Part shown: positions 1 through 6,792 of the stretch, in pieces
Layout: every line of letters starts with the position of its first letter
Position numbering within the stretch: the first letter of the stretch is position 1
Assembly (NCBI GenBank): GCA_019409045.1
Contig: DXVG01000046.1
Span: 1 to 9,610 of the forward strand
Direction of reading: 5' to 3'
Length of the DNA: 9,610 bases
Source: Clostridiales bacterium
Lineage (GTDB): Bacteria; Bacillota; Clostridia; Christensenellales; Aristaeellaceae
Position numbers and translations under genes: made by a program
The notes under the pieces: model-generated
Told to the model about the DNA's origin: nothing
Database searches by the model: none
Seen by the model: only the letters and a program-made list of their open reading frames with translations

Positions 1-152
1 TGGCCCGTGAGCGCGCAGAAGCGCCGGGCGTCGGGGAATACGTCGCCCAGATGCACTGCCGCGTCGAAACCGCCCTTGCAAAACAGCTCTGCGGCGCGGC
101 GAAGCTGCGCGTCCGCGCGGTGGCTGTCGGAGAGGATCAGGATGCGCGTCAT
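1..152 (-). CDS. YfcE/YsnB-type metallophosphoesterase, N-terminal fragment
   Basis: Only the first 50 residues are inside the window; the gene runs off the left edge. The fragment starts MTRILILSDSH and continues to AAVHLGDVFPDARRF. The D-S-H near residue 9 and the G-D near residue 37 are the first two metal-binding motifs (DxH and GD) of the calcineurin-like phosphoesterase fold, as in the small YfcE/MJ0936 phosphodiesterases. The ATG overlaps the TGA of the upstream rph-rdgB gene as ATGA (149-152), and a GGAGG lies 7 nt upstream inside the end of rdgB, so translation is probably coupled. In Bacillus subtilis the equivalent gene, ysnB, also directly follows rdgB, which supports the call. 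The physiological substrate of this family is not settled. The remaining motifs (NH, GHxH) lie outside the window and could not be checked. Confidence 0.85.
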   Translation of the reverse strand, partial: MTRILILSDSHRADAQLRRAAELFCKGGFDAAVHLGDVFPDARRFCALTG

Positions 153-1468
153 TGCTCCGCCTCCAGAAGCCTCAACAGCTCCTTTACCGCGCGCGCGCGG
201 TGGGAGACGGCGTTTTTCGCCTCCGGCGAGGCCTCGGCGAGCGTCACGCCCAGATCGCGCGAGAGAAAGAGAGGATCGTAGCCGAAGCCGCCGTCCCCGC
301 GACAGGCGCGCAAAATCTCGCCCTCGCAGGCGCCGAAGGCGACCAGCGGCGCGCGCCCCGGCCTGCACAGCGCCACCGCGGCGGCAAAGCGCGCCGTGCG
401 CGGCTCGGGCGTGTGCGCAAGCTCCTTAAGCAGCAGGCGGTTGTTGGCCTCGTCGTCGCCGTGAACGCCCGCGTAGCGCGCGGAGCGCACGCCGGGCCGC
501 CCGCCCAGCGCGTCCACGATCAGCCCCGAATCGTCCGCCAGCGCGGCGCAGCCGGTGGCGCGCATCAGCGCGTCCGCCTTGAGAAGCGCGTTTTCCTCAA
601 ACGTCTCGCCGGTCTCCTCCACGTCCATCTCCACGCCCATCTCGCGCATGGAGCGCACGTCGAAGCGGTCGCCCAGCAGCGCGCGCAGCTCCCTGACCTT
701 GCCGAAGTTGCCGGTGGCCAGCGCCAGGACGGGCTTTTTGCCGATCACATCCGCGGCCTCGCCCAGCGCCGCGAGCTGCGCGTCCATCAGCCGCGCCGCG
801 CCCTCGCGGGCGAGGTCGAGCAGCGCATCCAGCTCCGAGCGCAGGTAGGGGCGGCCCTCGCCGGTGCCCTGCACCTCGGCGTAGGCCATCTGCGCGCCCT
901 CGCGGGTCATCACGACGTTGACGTCCGCGTCCGCGCGGCTGTCGAGCGCGTAGTCCAGGTCGAGCGTCGCCGCGCCGCCGACCAGCCCGGCCGACACCGC
1001 CGCCACCTGCCGGACGACCGGCGAATCGACCAGCGCCTTTTCATCTATCAGCTTCTTTACGGCGAGGCACAGCGCCACGAAGCCGCCGGTCACCGCCGCG
1101 GTGCGCGTGCCGCCGTCGGCCTGCAACACGTCGCAGTCGATGGTGATGGTGCGCTCGCCCAGCCGGGAAAGGTCGCACGCGGCGCGCAGGGAGCGGCCGA
1201 TCAGCCGCCCGATCTCCACGCCGCGCCCGTCCTTTTTCACGCCGTCGCGCGGCTTGCGCCGGGGCGTGGAGCCGGGCAGCATCGCGTATTCCGCGGTCAG
1301 CCAGCCGCGCCCCGTGCCCGCCAAAAAAGGAGGCACGCCCTCCTGTACGGAGGCCGTGCACAACACGCGCGTCCTGCCCGCGCAGATCAGCGCGCTTCCC
1401 GCCGCCATCTCGGTAAAGCCGGGATGGATCTGAATGGACCTGAGCTCATTGGCCGCTCTTTCGTTCAT
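149..1468 (-). CDS. rph-rdgB: Bifunctional RNase PH / RdgB-type XTP/dITP pyrophosphatase fusion
   Basis: A 439-residue protein carries two complete enzymes. Residues 1-236 are RNase PH, the phosphorolytic 3'-to-5' exonuclease that trims tRNA 3' ends: TAEYAMLPGSTPRR (58-71), GRLIGRSLR (87-95), DCDVLQADGGTRT (111-123), DVNVVMT (182-188) and EVQGTGEG (198-205). Residues 246-437 are the RdgB/HAM1 nucleotidase that cleaves XTP, dITP and ITP to monophosphates: ATGNFGKVREL (251-261), TGETFEENALLKA (286-298), ADDSGL (311-316), GRPGVRSARYAG (323-334), GFGYDP (394-399) and SHRARA (422-427). The two are joined by about ten residues with no stop. The N terminus is short and lacks the usual DGR motif before ELR. 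GGAGG lies 7 nt before the ATG. The gene sits 20 nt after gerM and overlaps the next gene by ATGA. Such fusions are known in some Clostridia; in B. subtilis the two are separate neighbours. Confidence 0.95.
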   Translation of the reverse strand: MNERAANELRSIQIHPGFTEMAAGSALICAGRTRVLCTASVQEGVPPFLAGTGRGWLTAEYAMLPGSTPRRKPRDGVKKDGRGVEIGRLIGRSLRAACDLSRLGERTITIDCDVLQADGGTRTAAVTGGFVALCLAVKKLIDEKALVDSPVVRQVAAVSAGLVGGAATLDLDYALDSRADADVNVVMTREGAQMAYAEVQGTGEGRPYLRSELDALLDLAREGAARLMDAQLAALGEAADVIGKKPVLALATGNFGKVRELRALLGDRFDVRSMREMGVEMDVEETGETFEENALLKADALMRATGCAALADDSGLIVDALGGRPGVRSARYAGVHGDDEANNRLLLKELAHTPEPRTARFAAAVALCRPGRAPLVAFGACEGEILRACRGDGGFGYDPLFLSRDLGVTLAEASPEAKNAVSHRARAVKELLRLLEAEQ

Positions 1469-1488
1469 GGTATATCCTCCGTTGCCGT

Positions 1489-2643
1489 CTATTCAAACTC
1501 GAAGATGAGGGACGACTGCGTCTGTATGTGCTCGCTGACGATGTCCTCGGCGACGTTTGCGTACACGCCCTGCGCCATGGTGTCCACGCCGGGGTCGTAG
1601 GGCTCGCCGTCCACATAGATCTCCACGCCCTCGACGCCGTCGAACTGCATGCAGGTGAGCATCAGCGCCCTGAGCGCCAGCCGCCCGCCGTCGCTGTCCT
1701 GGGCAAGCTCGATGAACTCGCCGGTGAAGTTGACCCTGGCCACGCCGTCCTCCACGGACACGTCGATCACGCCGCAGCCCGCGGGCAGCGCGCTGGAGAG
1801 CGGGCTGGACGCGCCGGGGCCCTTGCAAAGCTCCACCACGGCGGTGCCGATGTCCGGCTCGGAGTAGACCATGCGCGTCACCGGCACCAGCACGCTTCCC
1901 GCCTCGCCGGGGAAGTAGAGCGTGACAGGCTTTGCGTCCTCCACGGAAATCTCGGCGGAGGCCATTTCCGGGTTGATGTCGGCGCGGGTGAACTGGCCGG
2001 ACACGTCCGTGCCGTGCGGAAGCGCCTCCATGCGCTGTCCGTCGATGAGGAACTCCACCTTCTCCACGGTGGGGAACTCCGTAAGCGCCTGCACGATGGC
2101 GGTGATCATGTTGCTCTCCGCCGCGGCGTCGGCCATGGTGAGCGCCTCCTCGCCCAAGTCGATGCGCGCCAGGCCGCCTGTGATGTCCAGGTCGATGGAC
2201 ATGTTCTCCGGAAGCACCGTGCGCAGCCCCAGCCGCGCCGCCTGCATGTCGTTGGCGGTGGACTTGACCATCATCGAGAGCGTCGCCTTGGCGATGCCCT
2301 GCTCGGCGGGCACCTTGCACATCACGGGCACGAGGTAGCCGTAGTCGTCCTGATAGTAGACCACGGTGTTGACCGTTCCGGCGCTCGCGCTCTCTGCCTC
2401 CGGCGTGGACGCGGCCTGCGCGGACGCCGCGGGCGTGTGCGAGGCCTCCGCCTCCGGCGCGGGCAGGAAGGTCGGCTCCGGCGCGGGCGTTTCCGAGGGC
2501 GCCGGCGTGGGCGTCTCGGCGCTGTGGCTCGTCTGGCTCGAGGGCCGCTCCCACAGCGTCCATGTACACGCCAGCGCCACCGCCACCAACAGCAGCGTCA
2601 GCGCCAGCATATACGTCTTTCGCTCTTTCCCAGTGAATCTCAT
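1489..2643 (-). CDS. gerM: GerM-domain protein with two GerM repeats, membrane-anchored
   Basis: The 384-residue protein starts with a short basic stretch and a hydrophobic segment (residues 11-29) that would anchor or export it. Cys26 follows VALA, a poor lipobox match, so lipidation is possible but unsure. Residues 34-90 form a Pro/Ala/Glu/Thr/Ser-rich linker. Two GerM domains follow, roughly 93-222 and 238-350. Each opens with a short strand (VVYYQDD; VTLYFPG), has an LP-containing loop (VLPENM; ALPAGC), a D-(I/V)-(T/S)-x2-(G/D)-x-A-R-(I/V) strand and ends near IDGQ or VDGEPYD. In B. subtilis GerM is a lipoprotein needed in sporulation and for building the SpoIIQ-SpoIIIA complex. The AGGAGGG ribosome site is well spaced. 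The promoter upstream looks like a vegetative sigma-A type rather than a sporulation one, so a role outside sporulation cannot be excluded. It is the first gene of the operon with rph-rdgB. Confidence 0.9.
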   Translation of the reverse strand: MRFTGKERKTYMLALTLLLVAVALACTWTLWERPSSQTSHSAETPTPAPSETPAPEPTFLPAPEAEASHTPAASAQAASTPEAESASAGTVNTVVYYQDDYGYLVPVMCKVPAEQGIAKATLSMMVKSTANDMQAARLGLRTVLPENMSIDLDITGGLARIDLGEEALTMADAAAESNMITAIVQALTEFPTVEKVEFLIDGQRMEALPHGTDVSGQFTRADINPEMASAEISVEDAKPVTLYFPGEAGSVLVPVTRMVYSEPDIGTAVVELCKGPGASSPLSSALPAGCGVIDVSVEDGVARVNFTGEFIELAQDSDGGRLALRALMLTCMQFDGVEGVEIYVDGEPYDPGVDTMAQGVYANVAEDIVSEHIQTQSSLIFEFE

Positions 2644-2649
2644 CAGGCA

Positions 2650-2696
2650 CCCTCCTCACGCAAGTCCTTTTCAGTCCAATGTATTCCGTGAGGGGG
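2650..2696 (-). promoter_or_regulatory. Leader hairpin that can mask the gerM ribosome binding site
   Basis: In the gerM mRNA leader, CCCCCTCACG (2696 down to 2687) can pair with CGTGAGGAGGG (2660 down to 2650). This gives seven continuous pairs (CCTCACG/CGTGAGG), a bulged A and three more G-C pairs around a 26-nt loop. The 3' arm is the gerM Shine-Dalgarno sequence itself. A small competing stem, CCGT/ACGG (2700-2686), would consume part of the 5' arm. The pairing is seen directly; that it controls translation is inference. Confidence 0.35.
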
Positions 2697-2712
2697 ACGG
2701 CTATTCCTCGTC

Positions 2713-2741
2713 ATTGTATCACAAAGCCACGCCTTGCGCAA
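2713..2741 (-). promoter_or_regulatory. Promoter of the gerM-rph/rdgB operon
   Basis: On the minus strand, TTGCGC (2741-2736) and TACAAT (2718-2713) are separated by exactly 17 bp. A TGA directly before TACAAT gives an extended -10 (TGnTACAAT). The predicted start near 2706 leaves a leader of about 62 nt before the gerM ATG. The -35 hexamer overlaps that of the divergent rqcH promoter. Confidence 0.75.
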
Positions 2742-2762
2742 TCCCGCGATTTCCGATATAAT
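2734..2762 (+). promoter_or_regulatory. Promoter of rqcH
   Basis: TTGCGC (2734-2739) and a perfect TATAAT (2757-2762) are 17 bp apart, pointing to a start near 2769 and a very short leader of about 18 nt that still contains GGAGGG (2774-2779). The -35 is a 3/6 match, so the consensus -10 probably carries most of the strength. It shares the palindrome TTGCGCAA with the opposing gerM promoter. Confidence 0.75.
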
Positions 2763-2786
2763 AGCGGAGGATTGGAGGGCAAAGGC

Positions 2787-4496
2787 ATGCCGATGGACGC
2801 TCTGACGCTCCGGTTTATGACGCGGGAGCTGGACGCGGCGCTCGCGGGCGGGCGCGTGGACAGGATTTCCCAGCCGGAGCGCGACGAATTGAACATACTG
2901 GTGCGCAACCATGGAAAGAACCAACTGCTGCTGCTGTCCGCGAGCGCGGGCTGCGCGCGGGCGCACATCACGGGGGAGAAGAAGGTGAGCCCGCTCGAGC
3001 CGCCGATGCTGTGCATGCTGCTGCGCAAGCACATATCGGGCGGGCGCGTGCGCCAGGTGCGCCAGATCGACGCCGACCGCATACTGGAGATCGAGTTTGA
3101 GCACCTGGACGAGCTGGGCGACCGCGCGAAGAAGACGCTGGTGTGCGAGTTCATGGGGCGGCACTCGAACCTGATGCTGCTGGGCGCGGACGGGCGCATA
3201 CTCGAGTGCGCGCGCCGCGTGAGCGAGAACATGTCCTCGGTGCGCGAGGTGCTTCCCGGGCTGCGCTATGAGCGGCCCCCGGCGCACGGCAAGGTGCCCT
3301 TCGACGCGCCGGAGGAGGAGATCGCCCGCGCGCTGGAGGGCGCGTCCGGCCCGCTGCACAGGGCCATCGCCGAGCGCGTGAGCGGCCTTTCGGTGCAGAC
3401 GGCGCGCGAGCTCGCCTTCCGCGCGACGGGCAGCGAGGACGCGCACACGCAGGAGGTGGACATGCCCGCCACGGCCCGCGCCGTGGCTCGCGCGCTCGCA
3501 CAGGCGCTGCGCGAGCCGGAGCCTGCGCTATTGCTGGGCGAGGACGGCGAGCCCGTGGACGTGGTGGCGTTTCGCTACTTAAGCCGCGCCGCGCTGACGG
3601 TTCAGCGGTTTGACACGCTCTCGGAGGCGATGGACGCATTCTACCGCGCCCGCGACCGCGCCGACCGCATCCGCCAGAAGTCGGCGGCGCTGCACCGCGT
3701 GCTCAAAAACAACATCGAGCGGTGCGAGCGCAAGCTGGCGCTGCAGCGGGAGGCGCTGCTGGGCAGCGAGCGCATGGAGGAGTACCGCGTAAAGGGCGAG
3801 CTGCTCACCGCCAGCCTGCACCTGGCCCGGAAGGGCATGAAGAGCGTGCGCATCCCCAACTACTACGAGGAGGGCGCGCCCGAGGTGGAGGTGCAGCTGG
3901 AGGAAAAGCTCTCGCCGGGGCAGAACGCGCAGCGGTACTTCAAGCTGTATCAGAAGGCGCGCTCGGCAAGGCGGCTGGCCGCCGAGCAGGTGGAAAAGAC
4001 CACGCAGGAGCTCGACTATCTGGAGGGGCAGATGCTCAACCTCTCCGCCTGCGAGGAGGAGAGCGAGCTGGCCGAGCTGCGCGAGGAGCTGGAGAGGTAC
4101 GGCTATGTGCGCAAAAACCACAACCGCCGCCAGATGAAGAAGCTGGAGCCCTCAAAGCCCATGCGCTTCGACTCGCCCGCGGGCATCCCCATACTCGTGG
4201 GCAAGAACAACCTGCAAAACGACAAATTGACCGCCACCGCCGAGCCGGACGAGTGGTGGCTGCACGCCAAGGACATGCCCGGCTCGCACGTCATCGTCGC
4301 AAGCGCCGAGCCGGACGAGGAGACGCTGCACATGGCCGCGCGCCTGGCCGCGCGCTACTCCAAGGGGGCGGGCGCGGGCAAGGTGCCGGTGGATATGACG
4401 CGCAGAAGGTACGTCAAAAAGCCCTCGGGCGCAAAGCCGGGCTTCGTCATCTATACGCATCAGCAGACCGTGCTCGCCGAGCCCTGGGAGGGCTAG
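2787..4496 (+). CDS. rqcH: RqcH (NFACT/Rqc2-type ribosome quality control factor, alanine-tailing)
   Basis: RqcH binds 50S subunits carrying stalled peptidyl-tRNA and recruits tRNA-Ala to add C-terminal alanine tails that mark the chain for proteolysis. Older annotations call it fibronectin-binding protein FbpA. The start MPMDALTLRF fits the family N terminus and has GGAGGG 7 nt upstream; an in-frame ATG at 2679 lies upstream of the promoter -10 and is rejected. The protein is 569 aa, the usual length. The NFACT-N region includes GGRVDRISQP (21-30) and D97-R98, the Asp-Arg pair reported as essential for tailing in B. subtilis. Helical, charged coiled-coil-like regions follow at about 285-330 and 385-445. 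The C-terminal NFACT-R domain has GIPILVGKNNLQND (466-479) and DEWWLHAKDMPGSHV (488-502). It stands alone, divergent from gerM and convergent with the ispD-like gene. No U-run terminator for its own strand is visible. Confidence 0.95.
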   Translation: MPMDALTLRFMTRELDAALAGGRVDRISQPERDELNILVRNHGKNQLLLLSASAGCARAHITGEKKVSPLEPPMLCMLLRKHISGGRVRQVRQIDADRILEIEFEHLDELGDRAKKTLVCEFMGRHSNLMLLGADGRILECARRVSENMSSVREVLPGLRYERPPAHGKVPFDAPEEEIARALEGASGPLHRAIAERVSGLSVQTARELAFRATGSEDAHTQEVDMPATARAVARALAQALREPEPALLLGEDGEPVDVVAFRYLSRAALTVQRFDTLSEAMDAFYRARDRADRIRQKSAALHRVLKNNIERCERKLALQREALLGSERMEEYRVKGELLTASLHLARKGMKSVRIPNYYEEGAPEVEVQLEEKLSPGQNAQRYFKLYQKARSARRLAAEQVEKTTQELDYLEGQMLNLSACEEESELAELREELERYGYVRKNHNRRQMKKLEPSKPMRFDSPAGIPILVGKNNLQNDKLTATAEPDEWWLHAKDMPGSHVIVASAEPDEETLHMAARLAARYSKGAGAGKVPVDMTRRRYVKKPSGAKPGFVIYTHQQTVLAEPWEG

Positions 4497-4507
4497 GCGG
4501 CGCGCGG

Positions 4508-4551
4508 AAAAAGATCGGGCGGACCGGAGCAACAGTCTCCGCGTCCGCCCG
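4508..4551 (-). terminator. Rho-independent terminator of the ireB-ispD-like operon
   Basis: CGGGCGGAC (4516-4524) pairs perfectly with GTCCGCCCG (4543-4551), with an inner GGAG/CTCC stem (4526-4529 with 4537-4540) and a 7-nt loop. Read on the minus strand, the hairpin begins 5 nt after the TGA of the cytidylyltransferase gene and is followed within 3 nt by five T (4512-4508). On the plus strand there is no T-run after it, so it looks one-directional, although the strong stem may slow rqcH transcripts too. Confidence 0.8.
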
Positions 4552-4556
4552 CGCGC

Positions 4557-5210
4557 TCAGCGGCCCTCGCGCCGCTTTTGGAGCACATAAGTAAGAAAGT
4601 CTATGTCCTCGGGATAGGTCATCTTCAGGTTGTTGATAAAGTCGAAGTACAAATAGCGGCTTGCCGAGAGCGGCAGGTGGTTGAGCAGACAGGTCGCGGG
4701 GAAGTCCTCGCGGAAGTGGCGGAAGAACACGTCGAAGCGGAAGCATTCGGGCGTCTGGATGGAGTAGTACTGGCTGCGGTCCACGTCCTGCTCGCCATAG
4801 CGGCCGAGCGCGTCGCTCAGGTGGCGGCACTGTATGGCCGCGTCATAGTCGTCCAGCTTTTCCATCAGCGCGTCGATCAGCGCGGCGGTGGTCAGCGGCC
4901 GGGCCGAGTCGATCACCGCCAGCTTTTCGCAGTGGAAGTGCCCGCGTATGTACTCAAGCCCCAGGCGGATGGTGCCGTTGCGCTCCTCGCCCGAGGGCGT
5001 CAGCTCGAAATCGTACGCCTCCCGCAGCGGCAGGAGGTACTCGTAGGGCGGCGCGGCGCACACCACCACGCGATCGACGCTTTTTGCCTCGCAGCAGGCG
5101 CGTATGACGTATTCCACGCACATGTGGCCGTCCACGGGCAGGTACTGTTTGGGCGCGCCGCCGCCGAAGCGGTTACCGACGCCGCCGCAGAGCACGAGCG
5201 CCACGTTCAT
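4557..5210 (-). CDS. IspD/TarI-like cytidylyltransferase (probable CDP-alditol synthesis)
   Basis: The 217-residue protein has the fold signature of the IspD/TarI family, which transfers CMP from CTP to a sugar-alcohol phosphate (methylerythritol-P for IspD, ribitol-5-P for TarI). Visible motifs are CGGVGNRFGGGAPKQYLP (8-25; Arg14 and Lys21 in the CTP-binding loop), ERNGTIRLGL (76-85), IDSARP (100-105), DVDRSQYYSIQTPECF (142-157; Arg145 at the expected substrate-binding position) and NNLKMTYPEDI (193-203; Lys196). RN-x-T-I and DS-x-RP resemble TarI more than IspD (DAARP). The usual T-D-D/E segment before the C-terminal strand is replaced by ATCLLNHLPLSASRY, so substrate specificity is probably not standard. 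It overlaps the LicD-family gene by ATGA, with GGAGGG 7 nt upstream, implying that it makes the CDP donor for that enzyme. Housekeeping IspD is a less likely alternative. No TarJ-like reductase is nearby. Confidence 0.82.
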   Translation of the reverse strand: MNVALVLCGGVGNRFGGGAPKQYLPVDGHMCVEYVIRACCEAKSVDRVVVCAAPPYEYLLPLREAYDFELTPSGEERNGTIRLGLEYIRGHFHCEKLAVIDSARPLTTAALIDALMEKLDDYDAAIQCRHLSDALGRYGEQDVDRSQYYSIQTPECFRFDVFFRHFREDFPATCLLNHLPLSASRYLYFDFINNLKMTYPEDIDFLTYVLQKRREGR

Positions 5211-6040
5211 GTATCATCCCTCCAGTACGCGCGGAAGCTGTGCGCGGCGCGCTCGCCCGGCTTGGGCACGCGCATGTAGTTTCCATACAGCTGCGTCAGA
5301 TACGCGTCGTACCCCTGCGGGCAGGGGAAGCGCGAGGCGCCGAAGTCCAGCTCCACATACCCGTCGAACACCTCTTTGGGAAACATGTCCTTCCACTGGT
5401 TCGGCCAGCCGAGGTTCCCGAGTATGTAGGGCGTCAGGCGCTGCCGCCCCGCGGCGATGCGGTCCACCCTGGCCATGACCTTCTCGTAGCGCATGCACGC
5501 GGCCAGGGGCTTGAGCAGCAGCATCACGAGGTTGCGCAGGCGCTTTTTGAGCGAGTCCCGCTCCGGGCGGATCATGCCCGCGCCGACCTTGCCCACCTGT
5601 ATCCAGAACTTGATGCGCGCGAGCAGCAGGCGGTTTTTCCACGCGGAAGTGTACATCCTGTCCAGCGGGAAGATGTCCAGCGCGAGGCCGGCGCGCTGCT
5701 CGTCGCCGGTGATGTTGCGCTCGTAGACCATAGTCTTGTCGTCCACGACCTTCATAAACCCGTAGGGATACCCCGCGTCGCCGGGGTAGCGCACGGACAG
5801 GAAGTCGGCCACGCGCTCGCGCCGCGCCAGATCGCGCAGGCGCTCGTAATCCGCGCGGGGCATCATCAGGTCGATATCGTCGTCCCAGGGGATGAAGCCC
5901 CTGTGCCGGACAGCGCCCAGCAGCGTGCCGCCGCACAGGCAGTAGGTGAGGCCGTGCCGCCTGCAATAGGCGTCGAACAGGCAGAGCATGTCGTACTCGC
6001 GCGCCTGCACCTCTACAAGCGTGAGCTCTTTTGCAGCCAT
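5207..6040 (-). CDS. LicD-family phosphotransferase (cell-surface phospho-decoration)
   Basis: LicD-family enzymes move a phosphorylated head group (phosphocholine, or ribitol phosphate in the related fukutin/FKRP) from a CDP donor to a glycan. The 277-residue protein carries the nucleotidyltransferase-like core GGTLLGAVRHRGFIPWDDDI (37-56), whose acidic cluster D53-D55 and D57 should bind metal, then MPRADYERL (60-68), GLALDIFPLD (118-127) and the C-terminal LYGNYMRVPKPGERAAH (251-267) typical of the family. No signal peptide is present; residues 170-180 are a short hydrophobic patch, so it is probably cytosolic or membrane-peripheral. It begins 6 nt after the DUF1292 stop, with a weak GAGGA 10 nt before the ATG, and overlaps the cytidylyltransferase by ATGA. 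No choline kinase, choline transporter or LicC relative is in the window, and the partner is TarI-like, so phospho-alditol transfer is at least as likely as phosphocholine. The acceptor is unknown. Confidence 0.9.
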   Translation of the reverse strand: MAAKELTLVEVQAREYDMLCLFDAYCRRHGLTYCLCGGTLLGAVRHRGFIPWDDDIDLMMPRADYERLRDLARRERVADFLSVRYPGDAGYPYGFMKVVDDKTMVYERNITGDEQRAGLALDIFPLDRMYTSAWKNRLLLARIKFWIQVGKVGAGMIRPERDSLKKRLRNLVMLLLKPLAACMRYEKVMARVDRIAAGRQRLTPYILGNLGWPNQWKDMFPKEVFDGYVELDFGASRFPCPQGYDAYLTQLYGNYMRVPKPGERAAHSFRAYWRDDT

Positions 6041-6046
6041 CGGCGC

Positions 6047-6790
6047 TCAGTCCTCGTCCGCCTCGGCGATCTCGAGGTACTTTTCGAACACGTCGTCCAG
6101 CTCCTCGTCGTCGTCGATGGTCACATAGGCGTCGTTGCCGTCCTCGCCGGCCTCTATGCGCAGGATCACCAGCTCGTCCTCGCCGATGTCGTCGTCCGGC
6201 TCCACGGGCGCGAGGCACACATACGCCTTGCCGTTGTGCTCCAGCGTCATCAGGTGCTCAAAGCTGACTTCCTTGCCCTCCTCGTCGATCAGCTCGACGA
6301 TGTTGTCCTGCTCCATGTTGAATTCCTTGCCGTCGCTCATGGCATAGACCTTCTTTCCGGAAATATCGGTTTTTTCCTCGGGCCAGCCGCCCGCGTCCAG
6401 AAACGTCTGGAGGATGAGCGTCGCGGCCAGCATGTCCACGACCTCCTTGCGCCGCTCGCGGCGCATATTGCCCTCGATCAGCGCGCGCGTGGCCGAGCGC
6501 GTGGTCAGCCGCTCGTCCTGAAAGCGCACCTTGAGGCCAAACAGCAGAAGCCTTCTTGCAAAGGCGCGCACGCGCTCGGCCTGGTGGCCCTCCCGGCCCT
6601 CCAGCGTGCGGGGCAGGCCCACCAGCACGCGGTCGGTCAGGTACTGGCCGCACAATTCGCGCACGCGCAGAGCGTCGTTTTCCTGCCCGCGCGTGTATAT
6701 CGTCTCCACGCCCTGCGCGGTGATGGAGAGCGGATCGGACACCGCCACGCCGATGCGCTTTTCCCCCACATCCAGGCAAAGCACACGCAT
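6047..6790 (-). CDS. ruvX: RuvX/YqgF RNase H-fold nuclease fused to a DUF1292 (YrzB) domain
   Basis: Residues 1-138 are a complete YqgF/RuvX protein, a putative Holliday-junction resolvase also implicated in 16S rRNA 5'-end processing: LDVGEKRIGVAVSD (6-19, catalytic Asp7), VGLPRTLEG (57-65), DERLTT (92-97) and KEVVDMLAATLILQTFLD (115-132, Asp119). Without a stop the frame continues through a 20-residue linker into an acidic DUF1292 domain (159-247: IVELIDEEGKEV, LVILRIE, DDDEELDDVFEKYLE). In B. subtilis these are two genes, yrrK and yrzB. ATG159 (6316) has AAGGA 7 nt upstream, so a separate DUF1292 product is possible. The ATG at 6790 was chosen because AAGGTGG is 7 nt before it and MRVLCLD fits the family. 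The ATG at 6796, which overlaps the upstream TGA as ATGA, would add two residues. Upstream in-frame extension to 7072 is a shadow of the reductase gene. Confidence 0.93.
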   Translation of the reverse strand: MRVLCLDVGEKRIGVAVSDPLSITAQGVETIYTRGQENDALRVRELCGQYLTDRVLVGLPRTLEGREGHQAERVRAFARRLLLFGLKVRFQDERLTTRSATRALIEGNMRRERRKEVVDMLAATLILQTFLDAGGWPEEKTDISGKKVYAMSDGKEFNMEQDNIVELIDEEGKEVSFEHLMTLEHNGKAYVCLAPVEPDDDIGEDELVILRIEAGEDGNDAYVTIDDDEELDDVFEKYLEIAEADED

Positions 6791-6792
6791 AC

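Noticed and set aside
152..1600. 482-codon plus-strand open frame
   Set aside because: It is antisense to the rph-rdgB fusion, is Arg/Ala/His-rich with no recognisable domain, and arises from high third-position G+C.
2580..2600. Cys26 of GerM as a lipoprotein cleavage site
   Set aside because: The preceding residues (VALA) do not fit the usual Leu at -3, so this is noted only as a possibility.
1528..2691. 387-codon plus-strand open frame and a 388-codon minus-strand frame over gerM
   Set aside because: Both have low-complexity Arg/Gly/His composition; gerM in the third frame has domains, a ribosome site and a promoter.
2679..2786. 36-codon upstream extension of rqcH from an ATG at 2679
   Set aside because: It starts before the promoter -10 (2757-2762), so it would not be in the mRNA; the extra residues do not resemble the family and the ATG at 2787 has the ribosome site.
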